Shown here piece by piece: positions 27,785 through 36,945 of a stretch of 64,000 nucleotides of DNA. Each line of letters begins with the position of its first letter. The first letter of the stretch is position 1. Source of the stretch: Arthrobacter bussei (GTDB taxonomy: Bacteria > Actinomycetota > Actinomycetes > Actinomycetales > Micrococcaceae); contig NZ_VJXX01000005.1 of assembly GCF_009377195.2 (NCBI RefSeq), forward strand, positions 1 to 64,000. The letters run 5' to 3'. Below the pieces are notes generated by a model. It saw only the letters and a list, made by a program, of their open reading frames with translations, did not search any database and was not told the DNA's origin. A program made the position numbers and the translations under genes.

Positions 27785-29293
27785 ATGGAACAGCAGGCTC
27801 TGGCCGGGCGGTACGCGCTGGGTAAGCGCGTCGGCACCGGCGGCATGGCGGACGTCTTCACGGCCCGGGACACGCGCCTCGGCCGGGACGTGGCCGTCAA
27901 GCTGTTCAGGCCCGGTACCGCCGACGGCCTGGAACGCGGATCAGCGGAGGCGCGCATGCTGGCGCGACTCGATCACCCCGGGCTGGTGCGGGTCCTCGAC
28001 ATGGACAACGGTGAGGACGCGCGGAACGGCGCCTACCTCGTGATGGAACTCGTGGACGGCCCGGATCTCGGCGTCCGGCTCCGGACCTCCGGCCCGCTCG
28101 GCCGTGAGGAGGTCCGCCGGATGGCCCTCGATCTTGCCCGGACGCTGCAATACATCCACGGCCAGGGCATCGTGCACCGCGACCTGAAGCCTTCCAACAT
28201 CCTGACGCGCGAGGCCGATCCCCACAGCGGGCTCTTCGGCTACCTGCTCACGGATTTCGGGATCGCCCGGTTCTTCGACGGAGGGCGTATGACGGCGACC
28301 GGGCAGGTCATCGGCAGCGCCGCCTACTTCAGCCCGGAACAGGCACGCGGCGACGGCGTGGGCCGGCCCTCGGACATCTACTCGCTGGGGCTCGTGCTGA
28401 TCGAGGCCCTCACGGGTGAACGTGCCTTCCCCGGCACCGGCATCGAGAGCGCCCTGGCCCGGCTCCAGCGGAGCCCGTCCATCCCGCACGCCGCCGGGCC
28501 CGCCCTCTCGGCCCTCCTCGTCTCGATGACCCTGGACGACCCCGACGATCGACCGGATGCCGCCGGCGTCGTCCGTGCACTCACCGTCATGGGCCCGCAG
28601 CGCGGATCCGGGGGGCCCGGCCCGTTGCAGGGGACGGGCGGCTCGTCGTCGACCGGAGCGCCCGCAGTGACCGGGACGGCGCACCGTCCGCGGGCCGAGG
28701 CCTCCCCGGAGCCGCACACCGCGGCGATGCCCGCCGCCGCCGAGTCCTCGGCGTGGCTCGACCCGCACACCGCGGTCCTCCCTCCTGCCGCCGAGCACGC
28801 GCCGTCGCCCGATCCGCACACCGCGGTGATGCCTGCTGCCGAGCGCCCGTCGTCACCACCCCTGCCGTCGATGGCGATCCCGGCACGGCCTGCAACGGCG
28901 GTGACAGCATCACGGGCGCCGTCGGACAGCGTCTCGGGCCCGCGTCGCGTCAGCGCTGCGGAGCGCCCCTTGAGCGACGGTGCCACCGACACCGCGCAGC
29001 AGGCGCCGGGTGTCGCCGCGACCACTGTGTCGGACGGCGTGGATCGGAACCACGACGACGGCGCCGGCAGAACCCGGGATCCACGTCCACGTCCACCGTC
29101 CCGTCCGGTCCGCCGTCGTTCCGCCCTGCCGTGGGTCCTCGGTCTCCTCGCCGTGGTGGCTCTGGCGGCCGCAGGACTCTGGATCATGATGACGATGGCC
29201 GCGAACGGATCCCCTCCCGGGATCGAGCCCCTGCCGGCGGTGCCGGGCGAACCGGGTGAACGGCTCGAGGAACTCTACGAAAGCGTGCAGTGA
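27785..29293 (+). CDS. Transmembrane Ser/Thr protein kinase (PknB family)
   Basis: The 502-residue protein has an N-terminal Hanks-type kinase domain (about 8-265): GTGGMADVF glycine loop, VAVKLF lysine, VHRDLKPSN catalytic loop (near 131), DFGIARFF and a GSAAYFSPEQ activation segment. A disordered linker of about 180 residues follows, rich in Pro, Ala, Ser and Thr with repeated PHTA[A/V] units. One membrane helix (about 447-470, ALPWVLGLLAVVALAAAGLWIM) and a short extracellular tail of about 30 residues end it. There are no PASTA repeats, so ligand sensing differs from PknB. ATG 27785 is chosen for the AGGAA box upstream and the usual kinase start; an open frame reaches back to 27671. Its stop overlaps the lipoprotein start. 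Confidence 0.9.
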   Translation: MEQQALAGRYALGKRVGTGGMADVFTARDTRLGRDVAVKLFRPGTADGLERGSAEARMLARLDHPGLVRVLDMDNGEDARNGAYLVMELVDGPDLGVRLRTSGPLGREEVRRMALDLARTLQYIHGQGIVHRDLKPSNILTREADPHSGLFGYLLTDFGIARFFDGGRMTATGQVIGSAAYFSPEQARGDGVGRPSDIYSLGLVLIEALTGERAFPGTGIESALARLQRSPSIPHAAGPALSALLVSMTLDDPDDRPDAAGVVRALTVMGPQRGSGGPGPLQGTGGSSSTGAPAVTGTAHRPRAEASPEPHTAAMPAAAESSAWLDPHTAVLPPAAEHAPSPDPHTAVMPAAERPSSPPLPSMAIPARPATAVTASRAPSDSVSGPRRVSAAERPLSDGATDTAQQAPGVAATTVSDGVDRNHDDGAGRTRDPRPRPPSRPVRRRSALPWVLGLLAVVALAAAGLWIMMTMAANGSPPGIEPLPAVPGEPGERLEELYESVQ

Positions 29294-29982
29294 TGACCCG
29301 CTACAGGATCCGCGCCCTTCCGGTGCTCGCTGCTGCGGCACTGCTTCTCAGCGGGTGCGGCGCCCAGCCGATCGACCCCGCGACGGCGGGAGATCTCCAG
29401 GCGGAGGTGCGCACGATCGCTGCCACGGCAGCCGGAGGCGACACCATCGGGGCGATCGCCCTGGCCGAACGCCTCCGGGCGGAGGTGGACGGCGCCCGCG
29501 AGGCGGGAACGGTGAACGAGGACCGTGCCTCGCTCATCGGCATACACATCGACGCCGTGATCGCCTCCCTCCGGGCCGCGGCGGAGCCGACCGACGGTGC
29601 TACCGCGGGGAACCCACCGCCCGAGCCGGCCCCGGCAGGGACTTCGGGCCCTCCGGCCCCGGCCGAGACGATTCCGACCCCGGCCGACGTAGCGCCGGAG
29701 TCACCGGAGCCGGCACCGGTCCCGGAGGTGCCGGCTGCACCTGCACCCGGCGAGGCGGACGAGAACGAAGCCGATGAGAACGAACCGGACGAGGATGCTG
29801 GGGGCGGGGGAGCGGCTGATCAGGGGGGAGTGACGCCGGGTAACGGCGGCCAAGGGGCTGACAAGGCCGCCGAGCAGCAGCGGAAGGCCGCGGAGAAGGC
29901 CGCCGAACAGGCCAGGAAGGAGGCCGAGAGGGCCGCCGAGAAAGCTGCGGACGACGCCGGAGGCAAGGGTAACGGCGGCTGA
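29293..29982 (+). CDS. Lipoprotein with acidic linker and Lys/Ala/Glu-rich helical tail
   Basis: The 229-residue protein has a lipoprotein signal peptide with lipobox LLSG-C (Cys22). A predicted helical region follows (about 30-100, QAEVRTIAATAAGGDTIGAIALAERLRAEVDGAREAG). Next come a Pro/Ala/Glu-rich linker, an acidic DENEADENEPDED stretch, and a C-terminal charged helix built from KAAE/EQARKEAERAAEKAA repeats, probably a coiled coil. It is translationally coupled to the kinase (TGATG), with GTG 29290 as an alternative start. It may be an extracytoplasmic partner of that kinase. No known family is recognised. Confidence 0.8.
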   Translation: MTRYRIRALPVLAAAALLLSGCGAQPIDPATAGDLQAEVRTIAATAAGGDTIGAIALAERLRAEVDGAREAGTVNEDRASLIGIHIDAVIASLRAAAEPTDGATAGNPPPEPAPAGTSGPPAPAETIPTPADVAPESPEPAPVPEVPAAPAPGEADENEADENEPDEDAGGGGAADQGGVTPGNGGQGADKAAEQQRKAAEKAAEQARKEAERAAEKAADDAGGKGNGG

Positions 29983-30001
29983 CGGTCAGGGACGGACCGA
30001 C

Positions 30002-31846
30002 TCAATCGCCGATGGTGGCGATCACCGATCCCGCCGAGACGGTGTCCCCGGGTACCGCGGAGAGACCGGACAGGGTGCCCGACTTGTGGGCGGTCAGGGG
30101 TTGCTCCATCTTCATGGCCTCGAGTACGACGATCAGGTCACCCTCGCGCACCGCATCACCGTCGCTGGCGGCGACCTTCACGATCGTCCCCTGCATGGGC
30201 GAGGTCAGCTCGTCCCCGCTGACGGCCGTCTTCCCGGCCCGGGCGCGGGCGGACTTCTTCGATTTGGCCGGCGTACCGGTCCGGCCGTTCGGGGATGCCC
30301 CGAGGCCGGAGGGAAGGACCACGTCGAGGCGACGACCGCCGACCTCGACGGTGACGCGCTGGCGGGTGTCCTCCTCCGGCGTCGGCTCCGCCGGGCCGGT
30401 CCAGGGCTCGATGGTGTTGGTGAAGCCCGTCTCGATCCAGCGGGTGTGCACGGAGAACGGCCCGCTCGCCGGGGCGAAGGCCGGATCGGCGACGACGGCG
30501 GCGTGGAAGGGGAGCACGGTCGGCATGCCCTCGATCACCATCTCGCCGATGGCCCGCCGTGCGCGCTGGAGCGCCTGCTCGCGGGTGGCGCCGGTGACGA
30601 TGAGCTTGGCCAGCATGGAGTCGAAGTTGCCGCCGATGACCTCTCCGGCCTCGATCCCGGAGTCCACGCGGACACCCGGTCCGCTCGGGAGCGTGAACGT
30701 CTGGACCGTGCCGGGAGCCGGCATGAAGCCACGGCCGGCGTCCTCCCCGTTGATCCGGAACTCGAAGGAGTGGCCGCGGACGGCCGGATCCCCGTAGCCG
30801 AGTTCCTCACCGCGGGCGATCCTGAACTGTTCCCGCACGAGGTCGAGCCCGGTGACCTCCTCCGAGACGGGGTGCTCCACCTGCAGGCGGGTGTTGACCT
30901 CGAGGAAGGAGATGGTGCCGTCCTGTCCCACGAGGAACTCGCAGGTGCCGGCGCCCTGGTAGCCCGCCTCCCGGAGGATGGCCTTGGACGCCTCGTACAG
31001 TCGGGTATTCTGCTCATCCGACAGGAACGGAGCCGGGGCCTCCTCCACGAGCTTCTGGTTGCGGCGCTGGAGTGAGCAGTCACGCGTCGAGACGACGACG
31101 ACCGAGCCGTACGCGTCGGCGAGGCACTGCGTCTCGACGTGCCGGGGTGCGTCCAGGAAACGCTCCACGAAGCACTCGCCACGGCCGAAGGCCGCTGTCG
31201 CCTCACGGACCGCGGAGTCGAACAGCTCGGGGATCTCCTCGTGACTGCGCACCACCTTGATGCCGCGTCCGCCGCCACCGAAGGCCGCCTTGATGGCCAG
31301 GGGCAGCCCGAACTCCTGCGCGAAGTCGACGACCTCCTGCACGGATTCGACCGGGTCCTTGGTTCCCGGGACCAGGGGGGCGCCCACGCGCTCGGCGATG
31401 TGCCGGGCCTGCACCTTGTCGCCGAGCTGCGAGATGGACTCGGGCGACGGCCCGATCCAGGTGATCCCGGCGTCGATCACACGCTGCGCGAACTCGGCGT
31501 TCTCGGAGAGGAAGCCGTACCCGGGATGAATGGCGTCGGCTCCGCTGCGCCGTGCGGCGTCGAGGATGCTGTCCATGACGAGGTACGACTCCGCCGCGGT
31601 CTCGCCGCCCAGAGCGAAGGCCTCGTCGGCCATCCGGACGTGGAGGGCGTCCCGATCCGGATCGGCGTAGACGGCGACCGAGGCGAGGCCCTCGTCCCGT
31701 GCCGCCCGGATCACGCGCACCGCGATCTCCCCGCGGTTGGCCACCAGCACCTTCGTCATGGGCCTGAGTTCCCGCGAGCGGCCGGCGGGGCTGCTCGGGG
31801 TACCGGCATCGGACGAGTCGGACGGGGCTGCGGGGGACTGGCTCAT
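30002..31846 (-). CDS. Acyl-CoA carboxylase alpha subunit (biotin carboxylase + BCCP, AccA3-like)
   Basis: The 614-residue protein fuses a biotin carboxylase domain (about 30-480; [20 protein letters not shown] start, [30 protein letters not shown]-grasp loop, [16 protein letters not shown]) to a C-terminal biotinyl domain (EAMKMEQP, biotin lysine near 579). It carboxylates its own biotin with ATP and bicarbonate, and the beta subunit then carboxylates acetyl- or propionyl-CoA. A Ser/Pro-rich N-terminal extension of about 29 residues precedes the conserved start; [11 protein letters not shown] is a possible alternative start. An AAGGAG box precedes ATG 31846 and a TAGGCT -10 box lies at 31882-31877. 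In M. tuberculosis the equivalent accA3 lies near accD5-accE5-maf; here the beta subunit is 8.7 kb away. Confidence 0.95.
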   Translation of the reverse strand: MSQSPAAPSDSSDAGTPSSPAGRSRELRPMTKVLVANRGEIAVRVIRAARDEGLASVAVYADPDRDALHVRMADEAFALGGETAAESYLVMDSILDAARRSGADAIHPGYGFLSENAEFAQRVIDAGITWIGPSPESISQLGDKVQARHIAERVGAPLVPGTKDPVESVQEVVDFAQEFGLPLAIKAAFGGGGRGIKVVRSHEEIPELFDSAVREATAAFGRGECFVERFLDAPRHVETQCLADAYGSVVVVSTRDCSLQRRNQKLVEEAPAPFLSDEQNTRLYEASKAILREAGYQGAGTCEFLVGQDGTISFLEVNTRLQVEHPVSEEVTGLDLVREQFRIARGEELGYGDPAVRGHSFEFRINGEDAGRGFMPAPGTVQTFTLPSGPGVRVDSGIEAGEVIGGNFDSMLAKLIVTGATREQALQRARRAIGEMVIEGMPTVLPFHAAVVADPAFAPASGPFSVHTRWIETGFTNTIEPWTGPAEPTPEEDTRQRVTVEVGGRRLDVVLPSGLGASPNGRTGTPAKSKKSARARAGKTAVSGDELTSPMQGTIVKVAASDGDAVREGDLIVVLEAMKMEQPLTAHKSGTLSGLSAVPGDTVSAGSVIATIGD

Positions 31847-31876
31847 GGGGGGATGAACTCCTTCTTCTCAGATCGG

Positions 31877-31882
31877 AGCCTA
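31877..31882 (-). promoter_or_regulatory. -10 box (TAGGCT) of the carboxylase alpha gene
   Basis: On the minus strand TAGGCT lies 30 bp before the start codon, leaving a short leader that contains the AAGGAG ribosome binding site. Confidence 0.45.
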
Positions 31883-31943
31883 GCCCGCCTTTGTCGCTTC
31901 TGCCCATGGATCGTGGTCCGAGGGAGTGTTGTGTGCCGATCCT

Positions 31944-31960
31944 TTGTAGGGAACCTACAA
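31944..31960. promoter_or_regulatory. Palindrome TTGTAGG-N3-CCTACAA upstream of the carboxylase alpha gene
   Basis: TTGTAGGGAACCTACAA is a perfect 7-bp inverted repeat with a 3-bp centre, overlapping the maf stop codon and about 98 bp before the alpha-subunit start. Almost the same dyad lies upstream of the beta-subunit gene (42229-42245), which makes a shared regulator site likely. Confidence 0.6.
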
Positions 31961-32587
31961 CGCCGGCGTGTCGCGCCACAGGGCGGTGATGGACACGCCG
32001 GCAGAGTGGAGCAACGTTCGCAGGGTGGAGATGCTGAGCCCGACGACGGCGTGCGGGTCCCCGTCGACGCGGTCGATGAACGCACCTCCGAGGCCGTCGA
32101 TGGTGAAGGATCCCGCGCACTGCAGCGGTTCCCCGCTGGCCACGTACTGCCGCACCTCGTCGTCGGTCATCGCCCCGAAGTGCACCGTTGCCGAGGACAC
32201 CGCGCCGATGGTCGCACCCGAACCGCCGTCACGCGTGTCCACGAGCCAGTGGCCCGTGTGGAGGACGCCCGACCGTCCGCGCATGCGGCTGATGCGCTCG
32301 ATGGCCACGGCGGGCTCGTAGGGCTTGCCGTGGGCCTCGCCGTCGAACTCGAAGACGGAATCGCAGCCGATCACGAGTGCGCCATCGGCGTCGGGCAGTG
32401 ACGCGACCGCTTCCGCCTTCGCGCGGGCGAGGAGCAGTGATGTGTCGTGGGGGTCGAGCTCACCGTAGGCGGCGACGACGGCGGGTTCGTCGACGTCCGA
32501 GACGAGGACGCCGTGCTCGATACCCGCGTCGGCGAGGAGCTTGGTGCGGGCAGGCGATTTGGACGCGAGGATCAGGCGTGCGGTCAT
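31955..32587 (-). CDS. maf: Maf family nucleotide pyrophosphatase
   Basis: The 210-residue protein has the Maf/HAM1-like fold: N-terminal ILASKSPARTKLL, central VIGCDSVFEFDGEAHGKP and GSFTIDGLGGAFIDRVDGDPHAVVGLS. Maf enzymes hydrolyse non-canonical or excess nucleoside triphosphates to monophosphates and can influence division. Its ATG is only six bases after a TAGGCT -10 box, so the mRNA is probably leaderless. Maf commonly lies among acyl-CoA carboxylase genes in actinobacteria, as here. Confidence 0.93.
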   Translation of the reverse strand: MTARLILASKSPARTKLLADAGIEHGVLVSDVDEPAVVAAYGELDPHDTSLLLARAKAEAVASLPDADGALVIGCDSVFEFDGEAHGKPYEPAVAIERISRMRGRSGVLHTGHWLVDTRDGGSGATIGAVSSATVHFGAMTDDEVRQYVASGEPLQCAGSFTIDGLGGAFIDRVDGDPHAVVGLSISTLRTLLHSAGVSITALWRDTPAL

Positions 32588-32593
32588 GCCCCA

Positions 32594-32599
32594 AGCCTA
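32594..32599 (-). promoter_or_regulatory. Leaderless-type -10 box of maf
   Basis: Minus-strand TAGGCT is followed by six bases and then the ATG at 32587, so transcription should begin at or next to the start codon. Confidence 0.5.
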
Positions 32600-32681
32600 G
32601 GGCCGGGGACGCCGCAGCCGAGCGCCGTCCACGTCCCTGCCCGGTCCCGGCGCGATGCTGCGCCGGGACCGGCAGGAGTCC

Positions 32682-33242
32682 TCACCACTGGTGCGCGACG
32701 TCGACCACCACCCTCGAACCGGCGCCCGGGCCGGCCAGGACCATGACGCGGACGGGAAGCCGCGCCCGAACGCCGAGGCCGAGTGTCGTCTGGCCCTCGT
32801 AGCTGCCGGCCAGAGCCACCTGCCGGAACGTGGAGTAGCCCGACACGTTCGCGAGCTCCGTCCGGTTCGCGGGGGAGTAGGTGGCCCGTCCTGCCGCGTC
32901 GTAGGCCGGCGCGAGGACGGTGAGGGAGATGCGTGCACCACCCCTGAGGGGGACGGTGGCGCCCGAGCCCGGCTGGGCCACCTGGTCCACGTAGGCCACG
33001 CGGTACCCGGAGACGGGACCGCGGGCATCGATGACGAGCCGGTCGAAGCACGTGTGCCGGCCGGAGCGCACATCGGTGATGGGAGCGGAGGAGTAGGTGG
33101 GGGCGGTCTTGGCCGTCGAGCCCCACGTGATGCCGCAGTATGCGGCGGATGCCGGCGGCGCCCCCGCGAGGCCGAGGCCTGCGGTCAGGGCGAGGACGGC
33201 GAGTGCGGCGGGGATCTTCCCCGTCGTGCGCGATCGGTTCAT
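32682..33242 (-). CDS. Secreted AMIN-like domain protein
   Basis: The 186-residue protein has a Sec signal peptide (about 1-33, ending PPASAA). The mature domain starts YCGITWGSTAKT and contains GRHTCFDRLVIDARGPVSGYRVAYVDQV, which matches the AMIN-like domain found in secreted actinobacterial (lipo)proteins. Two cysteines (YCG and HTCF) could form a disulfide. It probably binds cell-wall or surface material; no enzymatic role is known. There is no lipobox, so it is released or wall-associated. Confidence 0.8.
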   Translation of the reverse strand: MNRSRTTGKIPAALAVLALTAGLGLAGAPPASAAYCGITWGSTAKTAPTYSSAPITDVRSGRHTCFDRLVIDARGPVSGYRVAYVDQVAQPGSGATVPLRGGARISLTVLAPAYDAAGRATYSPANRTELANVSGYSTFRQVALAGSYEGQTTLGLGVRARLPVRVMVLAGPGAGSRVVVDVAHQW

Positions 33243-33406
33243 GGCGCACCACCTTGTCGAGCTGGATAGGTGAGTCCATGGTCCGCCTACCGGGAGACGA
33301 AAGCGCCGCCGTGCCGTGGAACGGCGCCGAATCGTTAGCGGGGACGGCGACGGCCCGCCCCGGAGGACCGGGACGGGCCGCGTCAGCGCTCGGAGGGTAT
33401 CCGCGG

Positions 33407-34825
33407 TCAGCGGGCCACCGAGATGCCGTCGTTCGAGGCGGAGGCGGCGGTCTCCGCGTCGACCTCGTCGATCGTGCTGTCGTCGGCGAAAGGATCACCG
33501 TTGCGCGGCGCGTCGTAGAGACGGGTGTCCAGGATGCCCTCGCGCTTGGCGACGAGCGTGGGGATGAGGGCCTGGCCCGCGACGTTGACGGCGGTGCGCC
33601 CCATGTCGAGGATCGGGTCGACGGCGAGGAGCAGGCCGACGCCGGCGAGGGGGAGTCCCAGGGTGGAGAGCGTGAGGGTCAGCATGACGACGGCGCCCGT
33701 GGTCCCGGCGGTCGCGGCCGAGCCGAGGACCGACACGAGGGCGATCAGCAGATACTGCGTGAGCGTCAGGTCGATGCCGAAGAACTGGGCCACGAAGATC
33801 GCCGAGATGGCGGGGTAGATGGCCGCGCAGCCGTCCATCTTCGTCGTCGCGCCGAGGGGGACGGCGAAGGATGCGTAGGCGCGGGGGACGCCCAGGTTGC
33901 GCTCCGTCACGCGTTGGGTCAGCGGGAGGGTGCCCACCGAGGAGCGCGACACGAAGGCGAGCTGGATGGCCGGCCAGGCGCCGGAGAAGTACTGGCGGAC
34001 GGACAGCCCGTGTGTCTTGACCAGCACCGGGTACACAGCGAACAGCACGAGGGCCAGGCCCACGTAGATGGCGAGGGTGAACTTGCCCAGCGAGCCGATG
34101 GTGTCCCAGCCGTAGACCGCGACCGCGTTGCCGATGAGGCCCACCGTGCCGAGGGGTGCGATGCGGATGATCCACCAGAGCACCTTCTGGATGACGGCGA
34201 GGGCGGACGCATTGAAGGTCAGGAAGGGTTCGGCCTGCTTGCCGACCTTCAGCGCGGCGATGCCGACGGCGACGGCGACCACGAGCACCTGCAGGACGTT
34301 GAAGTTCAGTGCCGTGGTGACAGCACCCGATTCGGCGACGTTGGAGGACGCCTGGAGCCCGAGGAAGTTCGCCGGGATGAGCCCGGTGAGGAACGCCCAC
34401 CAGCTGCCGGTGGTCCCCGTGTACTCGTCCGGCTGGGTGGCCCCCGTGCCGGCGCCGGGCTGGAAGACGACTCCCAGCGCAATCCCGATGACCACGGAGA
34501 TCAGGGCCGTGATGGCGAACCACAGCAGGGTCTGGCCGGCGAGGCGCGCGGCGTTGTTCACCGCCCGCAGGTTGGCGATCGAGCTGACCACGGCGGTGAA
34601 GATGAGGGGGACGACGGCGGCGCGCAGCAGGGCCACGTAGCTCGATCCGAGGGTGGCGAGCGTGGTGCCGAGGCCGTTGGGCGTCTCGGCCGTATGGCCG
34701 GTGTTCTTCGCGAGGAGGCCGAGGGCCAGGCCCACGACGAGGGCGGCGATGATCTGCGGACCGAACGAGGTCACCCAGCGGGGCAACGGTCGCCGCGTGG
34801 GCACGGAGGTGGTTTCAGTAGACAC
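33407..34825 (-). CDS. Dicarboxylate/amino acid:cation symporter (DAACS family)
   Basis: The 472-residue protein has the GltP/DctA architecture: about eight membrane helices and two re-entrant loops. The serine-rich loop appears as FVSRSSVGTLPLT, and the later conserved segments are PLGATTKMDGCAAIYP and GTTGAVVMLTLTLSTLGLPLAGVGLLLAVDPILDMGRTAVNVAGQ. It imports C4-dicarboxylates, glutamate or related acids with Na+ or H+. The GTG start at 34825 is seven bases after a TAGTGT box, with no ribosome binding site, so the mRNA is probably leaderless. Confidence 0.93.
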   Translation of the reverse strand: MSTETTSVPTRRPLPRWVTSFGPQIIAALVVGLALGLLAKNTGHTAETPNGLGTTLATLGSSYVALLRAAVVPLIFTAVVSSIANLRAVNNAARLAGQTLLWFAITALISVVIGIALGVVFQPGAGTGATQPDEYTGTTGSWWAFLTGLIPANFLGLQASSNVAESGAVTTALNFNVLQVLVVAVAVGIAALKVGKQAEPFLTFNASALAVIQKVLWWIIRIAPLGTVGLIGNAVAVYGWDTIGSLGKFTLAIYVGLALVLFAVYPVLVKTHGLSVRQYFSGAWPAIQLAFVSRSSVGTLPLTQRVTERNLGVPRAYASFAVPLGATTKMDGCAAIYPAISAIFVAQFFGIDLTLTQYLLIALVSVLGSAATAGTTGAVVMLTLTLSTLGLPLAGVGLLLAVDPILDMGRTAVNVAGQALIPTLVAKREGILDTRLYDAPRNGDPFADDSTIDEVDAETAASASNDGISVAR

Positions 34826-34832
34826 GCCGGAA

Positions 34833-34838
34833 ACACTA
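34833..34838 (-). promoter_or_regulatory. Leaderless-type -10 box of the symporter gene
   Basis: Minus-strand TAGTGT followed by seven bases and GTG 34825. Confidence 0.45.
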
Positions 34839-34980
34839 GGTGGCGGCGTATACCGGTACGAAGCGGGAGTTGCGAAATGTTACGCACCGTCCGTCCGCCG
34901 CCGGACGAGGCCGGACCGGCGGCTGCCGCGATCACGGGCGGGCGGGCCTCCCGACCCGCCCGCGTGTGACGAAGCTCGCG

Positions 34981-36690
34981 CTACCCGACCAGCGCTCGCC
35001 GCAGGGTGTCGAGTCCCACCGAGCCGAGATTGAGGGCCCGGGTGTGGAAGGCGCGGAGGTCGAAGGAGTCGCCTTCGGCGTCGCGCACCTCGTCCCGGAC
35101 CTGCTCCCAGAGGCGCTGGCCGATCTTGTAGGCGGGGGCCTGGCCGGGCCAGCCGAGGTAGCGGGTGAACTCGAAGGCCAGCTGTCCCTCGCTGATGGCG
35201 ATGTTCTCCTTCAGGAAGGCGTACCCCTTGTCCGGCGTCCAGGTGCCCTCGCCCCAGCGCTCCGGCATCTCGAGTTCGAGGTGCACACCGATGTCGAACA
35301 CGACCCGCGCCGCCCGCATGCGCTGCGCGTCGAGCATGCCGAGGCGGTCACCGGGATCGGACAGGAAGCCGAGTTCCTGCATCAGGCGCTCCGCGTACAG
35401 CGCCCAGCCCTCGCCCTGGCCCGAGACCCAGATCGCGTTGCGGCGCCACGGGTTGAGCAGGGCCCGCTGGTAGGTGGCGGTCGCGATCTGGAGGTGGTGA
35501 CCCGGGACGCCTTCGTGGTACACCGTGGTGGTCTCCTTCCAGGTGGTGAAGGAGTCCTCGCCCTCGGGCACGGACCACCACATCCGGCCCGGTCGCGAGA
35601 AGTCGTCGCTCGGGCCGGTGTAGTAGATGCCGCCCTCGTTGGTGGGCGCGATCCTGCATTCGAGGCGCCGCATGATGTCAGGGATGTCGAAGTGCACGCC
35701 GGCCATCGCGTCCACGGCTTTGTCCGAGAGGCCCTGCATCCAGGCCTGCAGGGCATCGGTGCCCTGGAGCTGGCGGGCCGGATCGGCGTCGAGGATGTCC
35801 ATGGCCTCGCGGATGGTCGCGCCCGCTCTGATCTCCTCGGCCACCGCCTCCTGTTCGGCGATGACGCGGTCGAGCTCCTCGACACCCCATCGGTAGGTCT
35901 CCTCGAGGTCCACGGCCGAGCCGAGGAAGCGACGTGACATGAGGGCGTAGTGTTCGCGTCCGACGGCGTCCTTCTCGGGCGCGTCCGGGAGCAGATCGTC
36001 CTGCAGGAAGGCGGCGAGGGCGCGGTAGGCGCCGCGGGCTGCATCGGCACCGGTTCGGAGCTGCACCCGGAGCGACTCCGGCAGCTGGCCGTCGTCGGCC
36101 CGGCCCGTCGCGCCGAGCGCGTCGAAGAAGCCGCCGTCCTCCGCGTACTTCGTGGACTGCTCGATCACGATCTCGACCTGGCGGCGGGCGGCGACGAGCC
36201 CGCGCTCGCGGCCCGTGCGCAGCGACGAGATGTAGCCGTCGATGGCGGCAGGGACGGCGGACATCCGGCCCGCGATGTGGCCCCACTGCTCCGCGGTCGC
36301 GGTGGGCATGAGGTCGAAGATGGCACGGATGCTCTGGGCCGGGCAGGCGATGTTGTTCAGCTCGGAGTAGTCGAGCCCGGCCTCGTGGATCTCGAGGTCG
36401 AGGCCGAGCCGTTCGCGCATGGCGTCGAGGGTCACGGCGTCGACGTCGTCCGACGGTGCGAGGTCCTCGAGCAGGCGCAGCGTGGTGCGGGTGGCCTCGG
36501 TGAGGGCCTCGATGCCGGCCGGTGAGTAGTCGCGGTACTCCGCCTCGCGACCCGGTAGTCCCAGTTCGGTGGCGAAGTCGGGCATGAGTTCCAGGAGGGT
36601 CTCGTAGTACGAGGTGGCCACGGCGTCGATGGCGGTGGACGGGCGGTCGGGCTGCTCGCCCGTGGTGGGGGCTGGGGTGGTGTGGGTCAC
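34981..36690 (-). CDS. DUF885 family putative zinc metallopeptidase
   Basis: The 569-residue protein matches the DUF885 family: a mostly helical fold with the zinc-site sequence HEGVPGHHLQ (about 392-401, an HExxxGHH variant). A downstream glutamate region (SGQGEGWALYAERLM) and the C-terminal YLGWPGQAPAYKIGQ segment follow. It has no signal peptide and should act in the cytoplasm, probably on peptides; no substrate is established. The start is GTG 36690, six bases after a TAGGCT -10 box, so the transcript is probably leaderless. It is divergent from the glycosyltransferase cassette. Confidence 0.85.
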   Translation of the reverse strand: MTHTTPAPTTGEQPDRPSTAIDAVATSYYETLLELMPDFATELGLPGREAEYRDYSPAGIEALTEATRTTLRLLEDLAPSDDVDAVTLDAMRERLGLDLEIHEAGLDYSELNNIACPAQSIRAIFDLMPTATAEQWGHIAGRMSAVPAAIDGYISSLRTGRERGLVAARRQVEIVIEQSTKYAEDGGFFDALGATGRADDGQLPESLRVQLRTGADAARGAYRALAAFLQDDLLPDAPEKDAVGREHYALMSRRFLGSAVDLEETYRWGVEELDRVIAEQEAVAEEIRAGATIREAMDILDADPARQLQGTDALQAWMQGLSDKAVDAMAGVHFDIPDIMRRLECRIAPTNEGGIYYTGPSDDFSRPGRMWWSVPEGEDSFTTWKETTTVYHEGVPGHHLQIATATYQRALLNPWRRNAIWVSGQGEGWALYAERLMQELGFLSDPGDRLGMLDAQRMRAARVVFDIGVHLELEMPERWGEGTWTPDKGYAFLKENIAISEGQLAFEFTRYLGWPGQAPAYKIGQRLWEQVRDEVRDAEGDSFDLRAFHTRALNLGSVGLDTLRRALVG

Positions 36691-36696
36691 GCTCCG

Positions 36697-36702
36697 AGCC
36701 TA
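36697..36702 (-). promoter_or_regulatory. Leaderless-type -10 box of the DUF885 gene
   Basis: Minus-strand TAGGCT followed by six bases and GTG 36690. Confidence 0.5.
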
Positions 36703-36945
36703 CTGCCGACCGATTGCCGGAGGCCACCAAGCCCCGGCCGGAATCACCGCGGGTAGGTTCGAGGGGCGTGGCCGACCGGCTCGGCAGATCAGGGGCAGGT
36801 GGAGCGGCAGGGTCACCCACCTGTAAGTTTGCTTCGAGCAGCTGTCGGATCGCGCCGACGACAGCGATGCCTTGTTCCGTGCGCAGTGGAGATCGTCGAC
36901 GGCGTGTACAGGTTCACTCGCTGCCGGAACGGGGGAAGGTCCTGG

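Noticed and set aside
31139-32401. 420-codon plus-strand frame opposite the carboxylase alpha gene and maf
   Set aside because: Low-complexity Gly/Arg/Asp composition and full overlap with two well-supported genes.
33140-34969. 609-codon plus-strand frame opposite the symporter
   Set aside because: Composition is that of an antisense shadow (Glu/Gly/Arg/Asp-rich) and the opposite strand has an unambiguous DAACS transporter.
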